From NCBI RefSeq assembly GCF_001269905.1, contig NZ_LHVK01000021.1, positions 87,604 through 151,603 of the forward strand: DNA of 64,000 nt. The letters are read 5' to 3'. Under the pieces are notes generated by a model that was given only the letters and a program-made list of their open reading frames with translations, did not search any database and had not been told where the DNA came from. A program made the translations under genes and the position numbers. Position 1 is the stretch's first letter. Every line of letters starts with the position of its first letter. The DNA is from Pseudomonas corrugata. GTDB taxonomy: Bacteria > Pseudomonadota > Gammaproteobacteria > Pseudomonadales > Pseudomonadaceae. Below, in pieces: positions 27,540-35,911 of this stretch.

Positions 27540-28496
27540 ATGAATCAGTTAACCGTGTGTCATCAAACATCAAGCATCGGCTTTCTCTTGCTTGAGAACT
27601 TCTCCCTGACGTGCTTTACGCAATGCCTGGACGTGCTCGTGACGGCCAATCTGATTCGGCCAGGCTCGGTAAAAGTTCATACATTCAGTTGCAACGACTC
27701 CGAAGTCACGAGCGACCTGGCCATCCCTATCAGGCCGGATACCCCGCTTACCGACATTAGAATCGCCGCCCTGGATCTGATGATTGTCTGCGGTGGGTTG
27801 CGCACGCCAAGAGTCGTGCCTGACGGACTGGTGAAACTCTTGAACAAGCTCGCCAGCATGCCCATCGCGCTCGGTGGGTTGTGGAATGGCGCCTGGTATC
27901 TGGGTAAAGCCGGGTTGTTGGATGGCTACCGCTGTGCCATTCACGCAGAACAACGGATCGCTTTATCCGAATGTTCACCCAACACAAATGTAACTCTGGA
28001 CGCCATGGCAATTGATCGAGACCGGTTCACGGCGGCCAGCCCCGCGGGGGCATTTCAAATGATGATCAAGTGGCTTTACGCAACGCTTGATCAGGATGTC
28101 GTGAATGCGGTTTTTGAGCTGCTGGATCATGACCAGTCCAGGTTTCGTACATCAGTGCCGGTTCAAGATGGCAGGGTCAGCGCCGCGCTACGAGAAATCA
28201 TCACATTGATGGAATGTAACCTGGAAGAGCCGTTGAGCCAGGATCAACTCGCCGAGTGTGTTCGGCTATCAAGACGCCAAGTGCAACGCCTCTTCCAGGA
28301 ACAATTGGGAATTCCTCCACAACGTTACTACCTGGCATTGCGCCTTAAAGGCGCCCAGCGCCTGATACAGAACTCAAGCCTTACGATCATCGATGTTTCA
28401 ATCGCCTGCGGCTTTGCCTCGACCCCCCATTTCAGCAAATGCTACAGCTCTTTTTTTGGTTATCCACCGTCGAGGGAAAGTCGCCACGAACTGTGA
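27540..28496 (+). CDS. GATase1-AraC family regulator (GlxA/GbdR/CdhR type)
   Basis: 318-residue transcription factor. The N-terminal DJ-1/PfpI-like domain (IGFLLLENFSLTCFTQCLDV, MIVCGGLRTP) lacks obvious enzymatic function; the C-terminal AraC double helix-turn-helix is SQDQLAECVRLSRRQVQRLF and IIDVSIACGFASTPHFSKCY. Starts 10 bases after the DddP-type gene, so it probably autoregulates with it. GbdR, CdhR and SouR, which sense betaine, carnitine and sarcosine in Pseudomonas, share this architecture, so an onium-compound effector is likely. Confidence 0.9.
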   Translation: MNQLTVCHQTSSIGFLLLENFSLTCFTQCLDVLVTANLIRPGSVKVHTFSCNDSEVTSDLAIPIRPDTPLTDIRIAALDLMIVCGGLRTPRVVPDGLVKLLNKLASMPIALGGLWNGAWYLGKAGLLDGYRCAIHAEQRIALSECSPNTNVTLDAMAIDRDRFTAASPAGAFQMMIKWLYATLDQDVVNAVFELLDHDQSRFRTSVPVQDGRVSAALREIITLMECNLEEPLSQDQLAECVRLSRRQVQRLFQEQLGIPPQRYYLALRLKGAQRLIQNSSLTIIDVSIACGFASTPHFSKCYSSFFGYPPSRESRHEL

Positions 28497-28537
28497 GAGC
28501 TGCACGGGTACGTAACATCCAAAAGGAGCGCAACATA

Positions 28538-29551
28538 GTGTCCACTTCGCAGTCCCCTGTCCCACAATCCGTCGGATTCCTGCTGTTGGATGGCTTCACT
28601 TTCATTTCCCTGGCATCAGCGATAGAACCCTTGCGCATGGCCAATCAGCTCTCCGGTAGAGAGTTGTACCGATGGTTCACCCTGGGCCAGGACGCAAAGC
28701 CCGTGCGTGCCAGCGCCGGCTTGCAAATAACACCCGACACCAGCATGCAAGAACCCCCTGCGTTATCCACCGTGATTGTGTGCGGCGGAATGCATATCCA
28801 GGACAGCGTCAGCCATGAACATGTGCTTTGGCTGCAGAGCCAAGCCCGCCTGGGTCGCAAGTTGGGGGCCATCTGCACAGGGAGCTGGGCGCTGGGCAAA
28901 GCCGGACTGTTGGAAGGACACCGATGCAGTGTTCATTGGCAATGCCTGGAGCTGATGCGCGAAGCGTTTCCAGTGGCAGATATCACGCCACACCTCTTCT
29001 CCATCGATAGAAACCACTTGACCTCATCGGGCGGCACCGCACCGATGGACATGATGTTGCACATCATCAGAAGCGAGCACGGCCGTGAATTGGCCGCGGC
29101 AATTTCCGACATGTTCATGTATGAACGTATGCGAGATGATCAGGATCAGCAGCGCATACCGCTCAGGCATACACTGGGCGCCAACCAGCCCAAACTGCAA
29201 GCGGCCATCCTGTTGATGGAGGCCCATCTGGACGCGCCCCTCGAACTCAAGGTGCTGGCATACAAGGTCGGGATTTCACGGCGCCAACTGGAGCGGTTGT
29301 TTCAAAAGTACTTGGACATTTCTCCGTTGCGCTATTACCTCAAGCTGCGCTTAGTCCGGGCACAGCAGTTGTTGAAGCACTCCCCATTATCCATCCTGAA
29401 AATAGGTACGCTGTGCGGCTTTGGTTCAGCAGACCAATTCACCAGAAGCTATCGAGGGTATTTCGGCGTCACGCCACGTCATGAACGCACTTCGTCGAAT
29501 ACCCATGGGACAACCCCTGTACATTCCCAGGCAGCCACCGCCTCCACGTAG
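28538..29551 (+). CDS. GATase1-AraC family regulator, second paralogue
   Basis: 337 residues from a GTG start at 28538, chosen because AAGGAG lies nine bases ahead and longer frames overlap the preceding gene. Same layout as its neighbour: VGFLLLDGFTFISLASAIEP, VIVCGGMHI, AICTGSWALGKAGLLEGHRC, then the AraC domain LKVLAYKVGISRRQLERLFQ and GTLCGFGSADQFTRSYRGYF. The first domain is closer to the GbdR/ArgR norm than that of the preceding paralogue. It may be a distinct sensor in the same pathway. Confidence 0.9.
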   Translation: MSTSQSPVPQSVGFLLLDGFTFISLASAIEPLRMANQLSGRELYRWFTLGQDAKPVRASAGLQITPDTSMQEPPALSTVIVCGGMHIQDSVSHEHVLWLQSQARLGRKLGAICTGSWALGKAGLLEGHRCSVHWQCLELMREAFPVADITPHLFSIDRNHLTSSGGTAPMDMMLHIIRSEHGRELAAAISDMFMYERMRDDQDQQRIPLRHTLGANQPKLQAAILLMEAHLDAPLELKVLAYKVGISRRQLERLFQKYLDISPLRYYLKLRLVRAQQLLKHSPLSILKIGTLCGFGSADQFTRSYRGYFGVTPRHERTSSNTHGTTPVHSQAATAST

Positions 29552-29599
29552 ACGGTGACCGGGTTTTAATGGGGCTCAGATAAACGGAACGTAGATCAA

Positions 29600-30595
29600 C
29601 TAGTGGCTGGCGCCTTCGATAGGCTGCAGATGGGCATAGCTGGCGACAAAGCGGCTGTATTTATGTTGACCGCAGGTGTAAGGCGCGTACTTGGCCGGGT
29701 TATCGGCACTGATGCACGTGGCGACGGTCTCAACCGGCGCGTCGAAGTCCAAGTCAATGAAGAAGGGAATGGAATACCGTTCGACGCCGCTGGTATTGAT
29801 CACGCGGTGCATGGTCGACGTGTAGCGATCATTCGTCAGGGTTTGCACCAGATCACCGATATTGACAATGAATGTGTCCTCCACCGGTGGGGCGCTTACC
29901 CATTCTCCAGCGCGATTGCGTACTTGCAAGCCGCCGACCTTGTCCTGGAAAAGAATCGTCAGAAAACCATAGTCCGTGTGCGCTCCGATCCCGATTTCCT
30001 TTTGTGAAATTTCGCCACTCTGCGAGGGGTAGTGCAACAATCGCTGAATGGTAATCGGCTTGCGTTGCAGTTTTTCAAAGTAGTCCGCGGGCAGATCCAG
30101 GCTCAGGGCAATGGCGCTGATGAGCTTACGAGCCAGGTCAAGCATCGCACGATGATAGGCCTCGCAGACGTCGGAAAATTGCGCGGGCTCTGACGGCATC
30201 AGGTTCGCCCCGAAGAACGGAGACACTTCATCATCATGGGCGCCGTAGTCGAAGCACTCCTTGAAATCGCGGGTGTTTTCCGGATCGACGTTTTCCGCGT
30301 ACATGGGAATGTAGCCGCGAAGCGTAGGACCTGAATGAACCACGTTCAGCTCATTCTTTTTATCAAAAGGCAGGGCAAAGAAATTTTTTGTCTGAGCGTA
30401 CATCGCGTCTATCAAGGTGCGAGAAACGCCGTGATTCCTGATATAGAAAAAACCGACTTTCTCGCAAGTTTCGCCGATCTGGCGCGAAACTTTCAGTGGA
30501 TCGCTCCCGTCCAGTAATGGCGCGATATCAATAAAAGGGATTTCTTCAAACGTAGTCTGTTTGCTTGCAAGCCGGGCATCGGTCAGCTGAATCAT
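29600..30595 (-). CDS. 2-oxoglutarate/Fe(II)-dependent oxygenase, isopenicillin-N-synthase-like
   Basis: 331-residue double-stranded beta-helix oxygenase. Facial triad H206, D208 (GAHTDYGFLT) and H263 (STMHRV); the co-substrate-binding R273 and S275 are in ERYSIPFF. N-terminal DIOX_N-type segment PFIDIAPLLDG and VGFFYIRNHGV. Such enzymes hydroxylate, demethylate or cyclise small molecules; within this island, hydroxylation or demethylation of a proline-like betaine or amine is plausible. Product not predictable. It reads toward the second AraC-type gene (convergent) and sits 279 bases beyond the RHH gene. Confidence 0.88.
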   Translation of the reverse strand: MIQLTDARLASKQTTFEEIPFIDIAPLLDGSDPLKVSRQIGETCEKVGFFYIRNHGVSRTLIDAMYAQTKNFFALPFDKKNELNVVHSGPTLRGYIPMYAENVDPENTRDFKECFDYGAHDDEVSPFFGANLMPSEPAQFSDVCEAYHRAMLDLARKLISAIALSLDLPADYFEKLQRKPITIQRLLHYPSQSGEISQKEIGIGAHTDYGFLTILFQDKVGGLQVRNRAGEWVSAPPVEDTFIVNIGDLVQTLTNDRYTSTMHRVINTSGVERYSIPFFIDLDFDAPVETVATCISADNPAKYAPYTCGQHKYSRFVASYAHLQPIEGASH

Positions 30596-30874
30596 CGGTA
30601 TTCCTCAACAAAAGCGCCGCGTTTTAGTTATTCTGAAAAAGTTCCAGCGTACGAAATCAAGAGCGTTGTTCTTGATCCTTATGCTGAAATCATTGTTCAG
30701 GACTGAGCGGACACCAACAAACCATTTTTCATTCAATACTCATGAGAAAAAATCAATCATGAAAACTGAATCAAGCCTATAACTCCTGATGTTATATGCA
30801 TGTCATTTCAGGGTTTGTTTAAGTCAGGTTTCGTTGATCGTTAGACTTGGCAGATTCAGGACACGTTATCAGGT

Positions 30875-31117
30875 TCATTCATCCGTATTGCAATCTTTGC
30901 GAAGCCGTCGTGCAAGGCTGTGGCGCCTCGTATCTTTCTCCAAAAACTCAACCGCTATGAACGCTTCGATACCTGCTCCAGCTTCAACTTTCTCGATAAA
31001 ACTCAGAATCGCCTTCCTCATGAACCAGTGGGAGGTGCGATCCAGCTTGGCTGATGCGGACTTCAGCCTGGCCCGCGTTTCCTCGTCCAACTTGATGCCC
31101 TGTGTGGTCACTGCCAT
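30875..31117 (-). CDS. Stand-alone PutA-like ribbon-helix-helix regulator
   Basis: 80 residues. Residues 1-46 match the DNA-binding domain of trifunctional PutA: MAVTTQGIKLDEETRARLKS then DRTSHWFMRKAILSFIE. The operator-contacting residues of E. coli PutA, T5, G7 and K9, are at the same positions. The PutA catalytic domains are absent; a basic tail (RRHSLARRLRKD) follows. The start at 31117 has GAGGAAA upstream. It lies 47 bases after the DddQ-like gene in the same direction. Proposed as a proline-regulon-type repressor of this operon. Confidence 0.85.
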   Translation of the reverse strand: MAVTTQGIKLDEETRARLKSASAKLDRTSHWFMRKAILSFIEKVEAGAGIEAFIAVEFLEKDTRRHSLARRLRKDCNTDE

Positions 31118-31164
31118 ATTTTCTTTCCTCAATCATTAACCGAGTTCGTTCTTATAACGAGCCA

Positions 31165-31785
31165 CTAATGCATCAAGCTCCACAGGGCCAGAAGCGGAAC
31201 GTTTGTCGATTTCATGGCATGGACACAGGATGGAAAGTTGAACACGACGCCCCCAGCCCCGGGCGTCCACCACCCCACATCCTCGCGATACCAGTCGCCC
31301 GGCGACAGAACGAGATAGAACTCGGCAGGCGGGTGCTGGTGATAGGGATAGCAGGTCTGCGGCATCATGAGCGCCAATCCCAAAGTCAAGGTGGAACACT
31401 CCAGCAATCCTCCCGGCCCGGCGATTATGCCGTGGCGATGTCGCTCCACGAAAGCGCTGTCCTGGTCGGCCTGGGCCTGGCGGTTTATCCAAGGGACATG
31501 GGGCAAGAGCGTGCCTAACGCGTCCCGTATCGATACCAGGTCATCATCGCTCCTGGGCGCGGCATGAAGGGCCTCGGCTAAATGAGGCGCCAAAAAACCT
31601 GGCAACGCGCTTGAAGTTTTCGCCGGTTTGCGAATCGTCCATTGGGCCGCATTCAGAGATGCGGCATGCGCCTGCGCCTCATCGCAAAGGCTGCCCGACA
31701 GGACGTATTGCAGCGAACGCTTCAGCCGTTCGCCGCTGCAAATAATGTCCCGCTCCCACGCCATATTTTCAGTGCTGTTCATCAT
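31165..31785 (-). CDS. DddQ/DddL-type cupin (DMSP lyase homologue)
   Basis: 206-residue cupin of the DMSP lyase family. Metal-binding H151, E155 and Y157 lie in YHQHPPAEFYLVL, with H189 in PSCVHAM. The spacings (4, 2 and 32) equal those of H125, E129, Y131 and H163 in Ruegeria DddQ, and Y146 falls where DddQ has catalytic Y120. The segments YREDVGWWTPGAG and VPLLALWSL also fit the family. It lies between an imine-reductase-type gene (40-base gap) and the PutA-like regulator. Lyase activity on DMSP is not proven; many terrestrial homologues are untested. Confidence 0.87.
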   Translation of the reverse strand: MMNSTENMAWERDIICSGERLKRSLQYVLSGSLCDEAQAHAASLNAAQWTIRKPAKTSSALPGFLAPHLAEALHAAPRSDDDLVSIRDALGTLLPHVPWINRQAQADQDSAFVERHRHGIIAGPGGLLECSTLTLGLALMMPQTCYPYHQHPPAEFYLVLSPGDWYREDVGWWTPGAGGVVFNFPSCVHAMKSTNVPLLALWSLMH

Positions 31786-31825
31786 CGTTTTCGCCCCCTT
31801 TTCCCAAGCGTTGTATCGAACGAGC

Positions 31826-32824
31826 TTACAAACGGCTCAACTGTTCCAGCAGATCAACAGAAATACGGATCCCATCATTCTGGGCGTTGACCGTTGCCTG
31901 TTGCCGCTCCCATCCCGGTCTGTGAACGCCCATTTGCGTCAAGCGAACCATTTGGTTGGCAAGCCGCTGCTCGAATCCCTCTGAAAAATACGTCGGAGCC
32001 AAAAGCAATATCAACAGACCACAGCCAGGCGACTGGCCCCCCTGGTTGAACGCCGGCGCATCCAGCGACCAGTTGGCGCCCGTGAGCCCCGCTGCCAGTA
32101 CTTCGACCATAAGCATCAGGTTGGCCCCGCGCTGACCACCAAAAGGCAGCAACGCACCACTCAGCGCTGCCAGGGCGTCACGTGTTCCGTTGCCATACTG
32201 GTCAACCGCCCATCCCTCGGGAATACCGCTGCCTGTCGAGGCGGCATGGGCGATGTTCACGAATGCCGTGGCACTGCATGCCTGGTCGAACAATAGCGGG
32301 ACGCCATCGGCCGAGGGCGCGGCAAATGAGATCGGATTGGTCGAGTAGGTCTTGCCCCTGGCACCAGGAACGGCAACCAGGGCCGGCCCGTTTGCGACCG
32401 CCAAGGCGATCAGTCCGGCCTGGGCAAACCGCAGCGTGTAGTCGCCGAGTTCACCGCTGGTGAAACTATTGCACTGGCTCAACGTGGCCATGCCATTGAC
32501 ATGCGCGGCATGACACAACGAATCGAAACACCGATCGACGCCGAGCTGGGCAATTCCGCCCTGGGCATCAGATTTGAAGATGATCGCGCCGGCGCGGCAG
32601 ATGCGTGGCTCGACACGTGGATGAATACGTCCGGAGGAAAAGCCCGGTAAATAGTCGGCGAGGTGTCGAAACCCCACGGCCTGGTTACCACGCGCTTGCG
32701 CCGCAACGGTGGCGTGGGCCAATGAATTGGCCACCGCTGGGGAGCAGCCCTTCGATTCGCAGAGATGCTTCACCCAGTCGACCGCTTCATCAAGGCTAAA
32801 GCGACGATAGGCTGTGGTATTCAA
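31826..32824 (-). CDS. Ldh-family NAD(P)-dependent oxidoreductase (DpkA-like imine reductase candidate)
   Basis: Member of the malate/L-lactate/ureidoglycolate dehydrogenase type 2 family, which includes the delta1-pyrroline/piperideine-2-carboxylate reductase DpkA. About 332 residues from a TTG at 32824 (LNTTAYRRFSLDEAVDWVKH). No ATG lies in frame near the domain start, and the longer frame reads through a strong hairpin, so TTG is my best guess. Family segments: FRHLADYLPGF, YSTNPISFAAPSADG, PFGGQRGANLMLMVEVLAAG. Near ProC- and PutA-like genes, reduction of pyrroline-2-carboxylate to proline is a good hypothesis. Confidence 0.83.
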   Translation of the reverse strand: MNTTAYRRFSLDEAVDWVKHLCESKGCSPAVANSLAHATVAAQARGNQAVGFRHLADYLPGFSSGRIHPRVEPRICRAGAIIFKSDAQGGIAQLGVDRCFDSLCHAAHVNGMATLSQCNSFTSGELGDYTLRFAQAGLIALAVANGPALVAVPGARGKTYSTNPISFAAPSADGVPLLFDQACSATAFVNIAHAASTGSGIPEGWAVDQYGNGTRDALAALSGALLPFGGQRGANLMLMVEVLAAGLTGANWSLDAPAFNQGGQSPGCGLLILLLAPTYFSEGFEQRLANQMVRLTQMGVHRPGWERQQATVNAQNDGIRISVDLLEQLSRL

Positions 32825-32854
32825 GGGTATCGCCTGAATGTTCGTTCGATGAAT

Positions 32855-32880
32855 CCGGTGCCCTTTGCAAAGGGCACCGG
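32855..32880 (-). terminator. Intercistronic perfect hairpin
   Basis: Two 13-base arms, CCGGTGCCCTTTG and its exact complement, follow the binding-protein stop by 33 bases and precede the Ldh-family start by 31. Without a T-run it is more likely an attenuator or mRNA-stabilising stem that keeps binding-protein expression above that of the enzymes. Confidence 0.6.
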
Positions 32881-32912
32881 ACTGCAACACAACTATTGGC
32901 TGGCAGCAGCCA

Positions 32913-33812
32913 TTATGGGGCTGGTGTTGCGGAGGCGGTCTGGCTGCCGAACATCGCGTCGAAGCGGGGCTTGTTGGCGGCGTAGTACTCTGCAACTACC
33001 TTGTCTGCCGAACTGTCACGGGCGGTCGCCATCAGCTTCTCGAGGTCGCTCTTGGGAATCTTGAAGTTGGCGAAGAACCGGGCGACATCGGGATGTTCGG
33101 CGCTGAAGCCTTTGCGGGCAATCGCGTGAATTTGCTCGGCACCACCAAAGATCTGCTTCGGATCGTCCAGGTAGCGCAGTGGCCACTTGGCGAACATCCA
33201 ATGTGGACTCCAGGCATTGATCAACGCCCATTTGTCACGCTTGAGGTTGCGATCCAGCTCGCTCAGCATGCCCGACTCCGAAGAGGCAACCATCTTGTAG
33301 CCATCGAGTTTGTATTCCTTGATGGCCTTTTCCGTCAGTTTGTACTGACCGTTGCCCACTTCCGATGTCAGGATCTTGCCGCCGAGTTTTTCCCGCACCT
33401 CTGGTTTGTTGAGGTCCGCGACACTGGCAATCTCGCTGGTGGGAATGGACGTGGGTACGGCCATGCCGATCCGGCCTTCATACAGCACGCCGAGGTCTTC
33501 GAGTTTGTCCTGGTATTTGTCGTAGAACGACTTGTGGGTGCTCGGCAGCCAGACCATCGGGATCAGGTCGATGTTGCCGTTAGCCAGAGCCTGGAACTGA
33601 ATGCCAATATCGGCAAGTATCAATTTGACCGGTTGTTTCAAGTGGTCGCGCAATGCTGTATCTGCCAACTTTACAGCGATTTCCGTATCCGACCAATTCA
33701 CCCATCCAATGCGAATGGGCGTAGGTTCCTCGGCGTGAGCCATCAGGCTGCTGGCGGCCATCGCCAGGCCCGCAAACCAGCCGATACAAGTTTTGCTGGA
33801 CAACGTCATCAT
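32913..33812 (-). CDS. OpuAC-type betaine-binding periplasmic protein
   Basis: 299 residues with a signal peptide ending AHAEEP. The body matches the OpuAC/ChoX-type binding-protein class: IRIGWVNWSDTEIAVKLAD, DLIPMVWLPSTHKSFYD, INAWSPHWMFAKWPLRYL, where tryptophans cage the onium head group. No permease or ATPase is adjacent; an incomplete ProWV pair without binding protein occurs at 41.5-43.6 kb, so this is likely its partner. GGAG stands seven bases ahead of the ATG. A near-match LysR dyad lies upstream. Confidence 0.92.
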   Translation of the reverse strand: MMTLSSKTCIGWFAGLAMAASSLMAHAEEPTPIRIGWVNWSDTEIAVKLADTALRDHLKQPVKLILADIGIQFQALANGNIDLIPMVWLPSTHKSFYDKYQDKLEDLGVLYEGRIGMAVPTSIPTSEIASVADLNKPEVREKLGGKILTSEVGNGQYKLTEKAIKEYKLDGYKMVASSESGMLSELDRNLKRDKWALINAWSPHWMFAKWPLRYLDDPKQIFGGAEQIHAIARKGFSAEHPDVARFFANFKIPKSDLEKLMATARDSSADKVVAEYYAANKPRFDAMFGSQTASATPAP

Positions 33813-33927
33813 GGTGCATCTCCGCGTACTGTATTAATAGTTATTGGCAGGGCAGAAGAAGAATTAACGCTCCCTCATCAGAGCAGAGTGTTATTACGCT
33901 CCTCAAGGGATTTAATGTTATGCATGA

Positions 33928-33942
33928 ATAAGTTTTAGTTAT
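33928..33942. promoter_or_regulatory. LysR-type dyad, near match, upstream of the OpuAC-type gene
   Basis: ATAAG, TTTTA, GTTAT matches the island dyad ATAAC-N5-GTTAT at 9 of 10 positions, 116 bases before the start at 33812. A second GTTATGC half-site lies exactly 21 bases away at 33917. Confidence 0.5.
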
Positions 33943-34014
33943 GCGAGAAGTCTTCCTGTCTCTCGGTCGCTCGGCCCTCCTCCGCCCTCAGGCGAAACTT
34001 ATCAATGTAAGCAC

Positions 34015-34950
34015 TCACAGTGCTTTCTCCAGTGCCGGTAACGCCTCGAACACATCCGCCACCAACATGTAGTCCGCCACTTGAGCAATCGGCGCTTCAG
34101 GGTCCTGGTTGATCGCAACGATGACCTTTGAACCACTCATGCCGGCCAGATGCTGAATGGCGCCACTGATACCTGCCGCAATGTAAAGCTCTGGCGCGAC
34201 GATCTTGCCCGTCTGCCCGACCTGCAAATCGTTGGGGGCAAAACCCGAATCCACTGCGGCACGCGATGCGCCGACGGCACCGCCAAGCTTGTCCGCCACT
34301 CGCTCGATCAAGGCGAAATTTTCTTTGCTCTGCATCCCGCGGCCACCGGACACGACGACGCGGGCGCTCGACAGATCAGGCCTTTCACTGGCCGTCAGTT
34401 GCTCGCTCACGAAGCGCACGTTGCTCGCGCTTTGTCCGCCCTCTACCGCCACCACTTCGCAGCGATGCTGCTGGGACGAAGCCTGGGCGAACGCCGAGGC
34501 GCGGACCGTGAGCAACTTGATCGGATCGAGCGACTGCACGGTGGCGATGGCGTTACCGGCGTAAATGGGCCGCTGGAAAGTGTCCGCCGAGACAATGTGG
34601 GTGACGTCGGACAGCATGCCGACATCCAGGCTGGCCGCGACCCGGGGCAGCACGTTGCGGCCCATACTGCTGGCGTCGGCAACGACGTGCGTATAACCGC
34701 CAGCCACCAGTGACGTGATCAGCGGCTGGATATTTTCAGCCAAGGCATTTTCGAACATCACCCCCTGCGCCAGGAGCACCCGATCCAGACCCTGGATCAG
34801 CGCCGCCTGTTGCGCCACTGCCGATGCGTCAGCCCCACCCATCACCAGCAAATCCATTTTGGCGCCCAGGGCCGTGGCGGCGGTCACGGCACTCCACATA
34901 CCTGCCGTCAGTTGACCGGCGCTGTGCTCGGCGATCACCAATGTACGCAT
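34015..34950 (-). CDS. etfA: Electron transfer flavoprotein alpha subunit
   Basis: 311 residues. The C-terminal FAD-binding region is clear: VVSGGRGMQSKENF, VGASRAAVDSGFAPNDLQVG, QTGKIVAPELYIAAGISGAI. The ATG shares a base with the etfB stop (TGATG), so the subunits are translationally coupled. This is a dedicated ETF pair, divergent from the trimethylamine-dehydrogenase-like demethylase at 35.9 kb, for which it is the obvious electron acceptor. Confidence 0.95.
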   Translation of the reverse strand: MRTLVIAEHSAGQLTAGMWSAVTAATALGAKMDLLVMGGADASAVAQQAALIQGLDRVLLAQGVMFENALAENIQPLITSLVAGGYTHVVADASSMGRNVLPRVAASLDVGMLSDVTHIVSADTFQRPIYAGNAIATVQSLDPIKLLTVRASAFAQASSQQHRCEVVAVEGGQSASNVRFVSEQLTASERPDLSSARVVVSGGRGMQSKENFALIERVADKLGGAVGASRAAVDSGFAPNDLQVGQTGKIVAPELYIAAGISGAIQHLAGMSGSKVIVAINQDPEAPIAQVADYMLVADVFEALPALEKAL

Positions 34951-35699
34951 CAAATCACCCCCGCAACGTTCTTCAATTTATCCACCAGTTCGGCCACCGA
35001 ACCGACGTTGATTCCCGCTTTGCGCACGGCAGGCGGGACAACTCCTAATAATCGAGCGTGTTCCTTCACGCTTGCGCCCAAGGTGTCAGCGGCAATGATT
35101 TCAAGCGGTTTTTTCTTGGCTTTCATGATGTTGGGCAACGAGGCGTAGCGCGGTTGGTTCAGCCGCAAGTCGCAAGTCACCACCGCAGGCATGGCGAGGG
35201 CGAGCACCTGGCTGCCACTGTCGACCTCTCGCTCGACGACCCATTGACCATCCACCTGATTGATGGCTGAGGCGTAGGTGGCCTGACCGCTGCCGATCAA
35301 CTGCGCGACCATTTGCCCGACCTGGTTGTTCTCCTGGTCGATCGCCTGCTTGCCGAACAGGATCAATTGCGGCTTTTCCTGATCGATCACTTTGCTCAGG
35401 TACTTGGCGACGCTGAGCGGCTCAAGTACTGCATTCGTCTCGACCAACAGCGCCCGGTCCGCGCCGAGTGCCAATGCCGTGCGCAGTTGTTCCTGAGCGG
35501 CCGACGTACCCACGGAGACAACCACCACTTCGGATGCCACCCCCTTCTCCTTGAGGCGTATCGCCTCCTCCACCGCGATTTCGCAGAACGGATTCAAGGC
35601 CATCTTCACGCCACCGAGCTCGACGTCTGAACCGTCGGCTTTCACCCGGACTTTCACATTCGGGTCGATGGCGCGCTTTACCGCAACGAGCACTTTCAT
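34950..35699 (-). CDS. etfB: Electron transfer flavoprotein beta subunit
   Basis: 249 residues beginning MKVLVAVKRAIDPNVKVRVK; AMP-binding type segments ALALGADRALLVET and LFGKQAIDQENNQVGQMVAQ are present. The ATG at 35699 is preferred to the longer frame. First gene of the etfBA pair; the 212-base gap to the demethylase gene is a shared divergent promoter region. Confidence 0.95.
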   Translation of the reverse strand: MKVLVAVKRAIDPNVKVRVKADGSDVELGGVKMALNPFCEIAVEEAIRLKEKGVASEVVVVSVGTSAAQEQLRTALALGADRALLVETNAVLEPLSVAKYLSKVIDQEKPQLILFGKQAIDQENNQVGQMVAQLIGSGQATYASAINQVDGQWVVEREVDSGSQVLALAMPAVVTCDLRLNQPRYASLPNIMKAKKKPLEIIAADTLGASVKEHARLLGVVPPAVRKAGINVGSVAELVDKLKNVAGVI

Positions 35700-35854
35700 A
35701 GTTCTTCGCACTGCCCCCTGGCACTTTGGATCGATGCGGGATGGCCGGACGCACGCGCCGTACCACCCCTGTTTCGACTGGATGGTAATCCCGGTTTTTC
35801 CACCACGCAAGAAAAATGTACACCTATGTCTTAATCATTGACACACATGAACAT

Positions 35855-35869
35855 TCAACATACCGTTAT
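35855..35869. promoter_or_regulatory. Possible LysR-type dyad between etfB and the demethylase gene
   Basis: TCAAC, ATACC, GTTAT matches ATAAC-N5-GTTAT at 8 of 10 positions. It sits 43 bases before the demethylase start. Weak on its own; notable because of the other copies. Confidence 0.35.
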
Positions 35870-35911
35870 GTCAAAACCAAGCCTGATGTTCTGTTCTCGG
35901 AGCGCAACACC

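Noticed and set aside
30779..30795. ATAAC/GTTAT pair with a 7-base spacer before the IPNS-like gene
   Set aside because: Half-sites match the island dyad but the spacer is 7, not 5, so I did not list it as an operator.
26183..31785. Calling the island a DMSP degradation cluster outright
   Set aside because: No acrylate or 3-hydroxypropionate genes (acuI, dddA, dddC, acuN/K types) are seen, and most neighbours point to N-methyl compounds.
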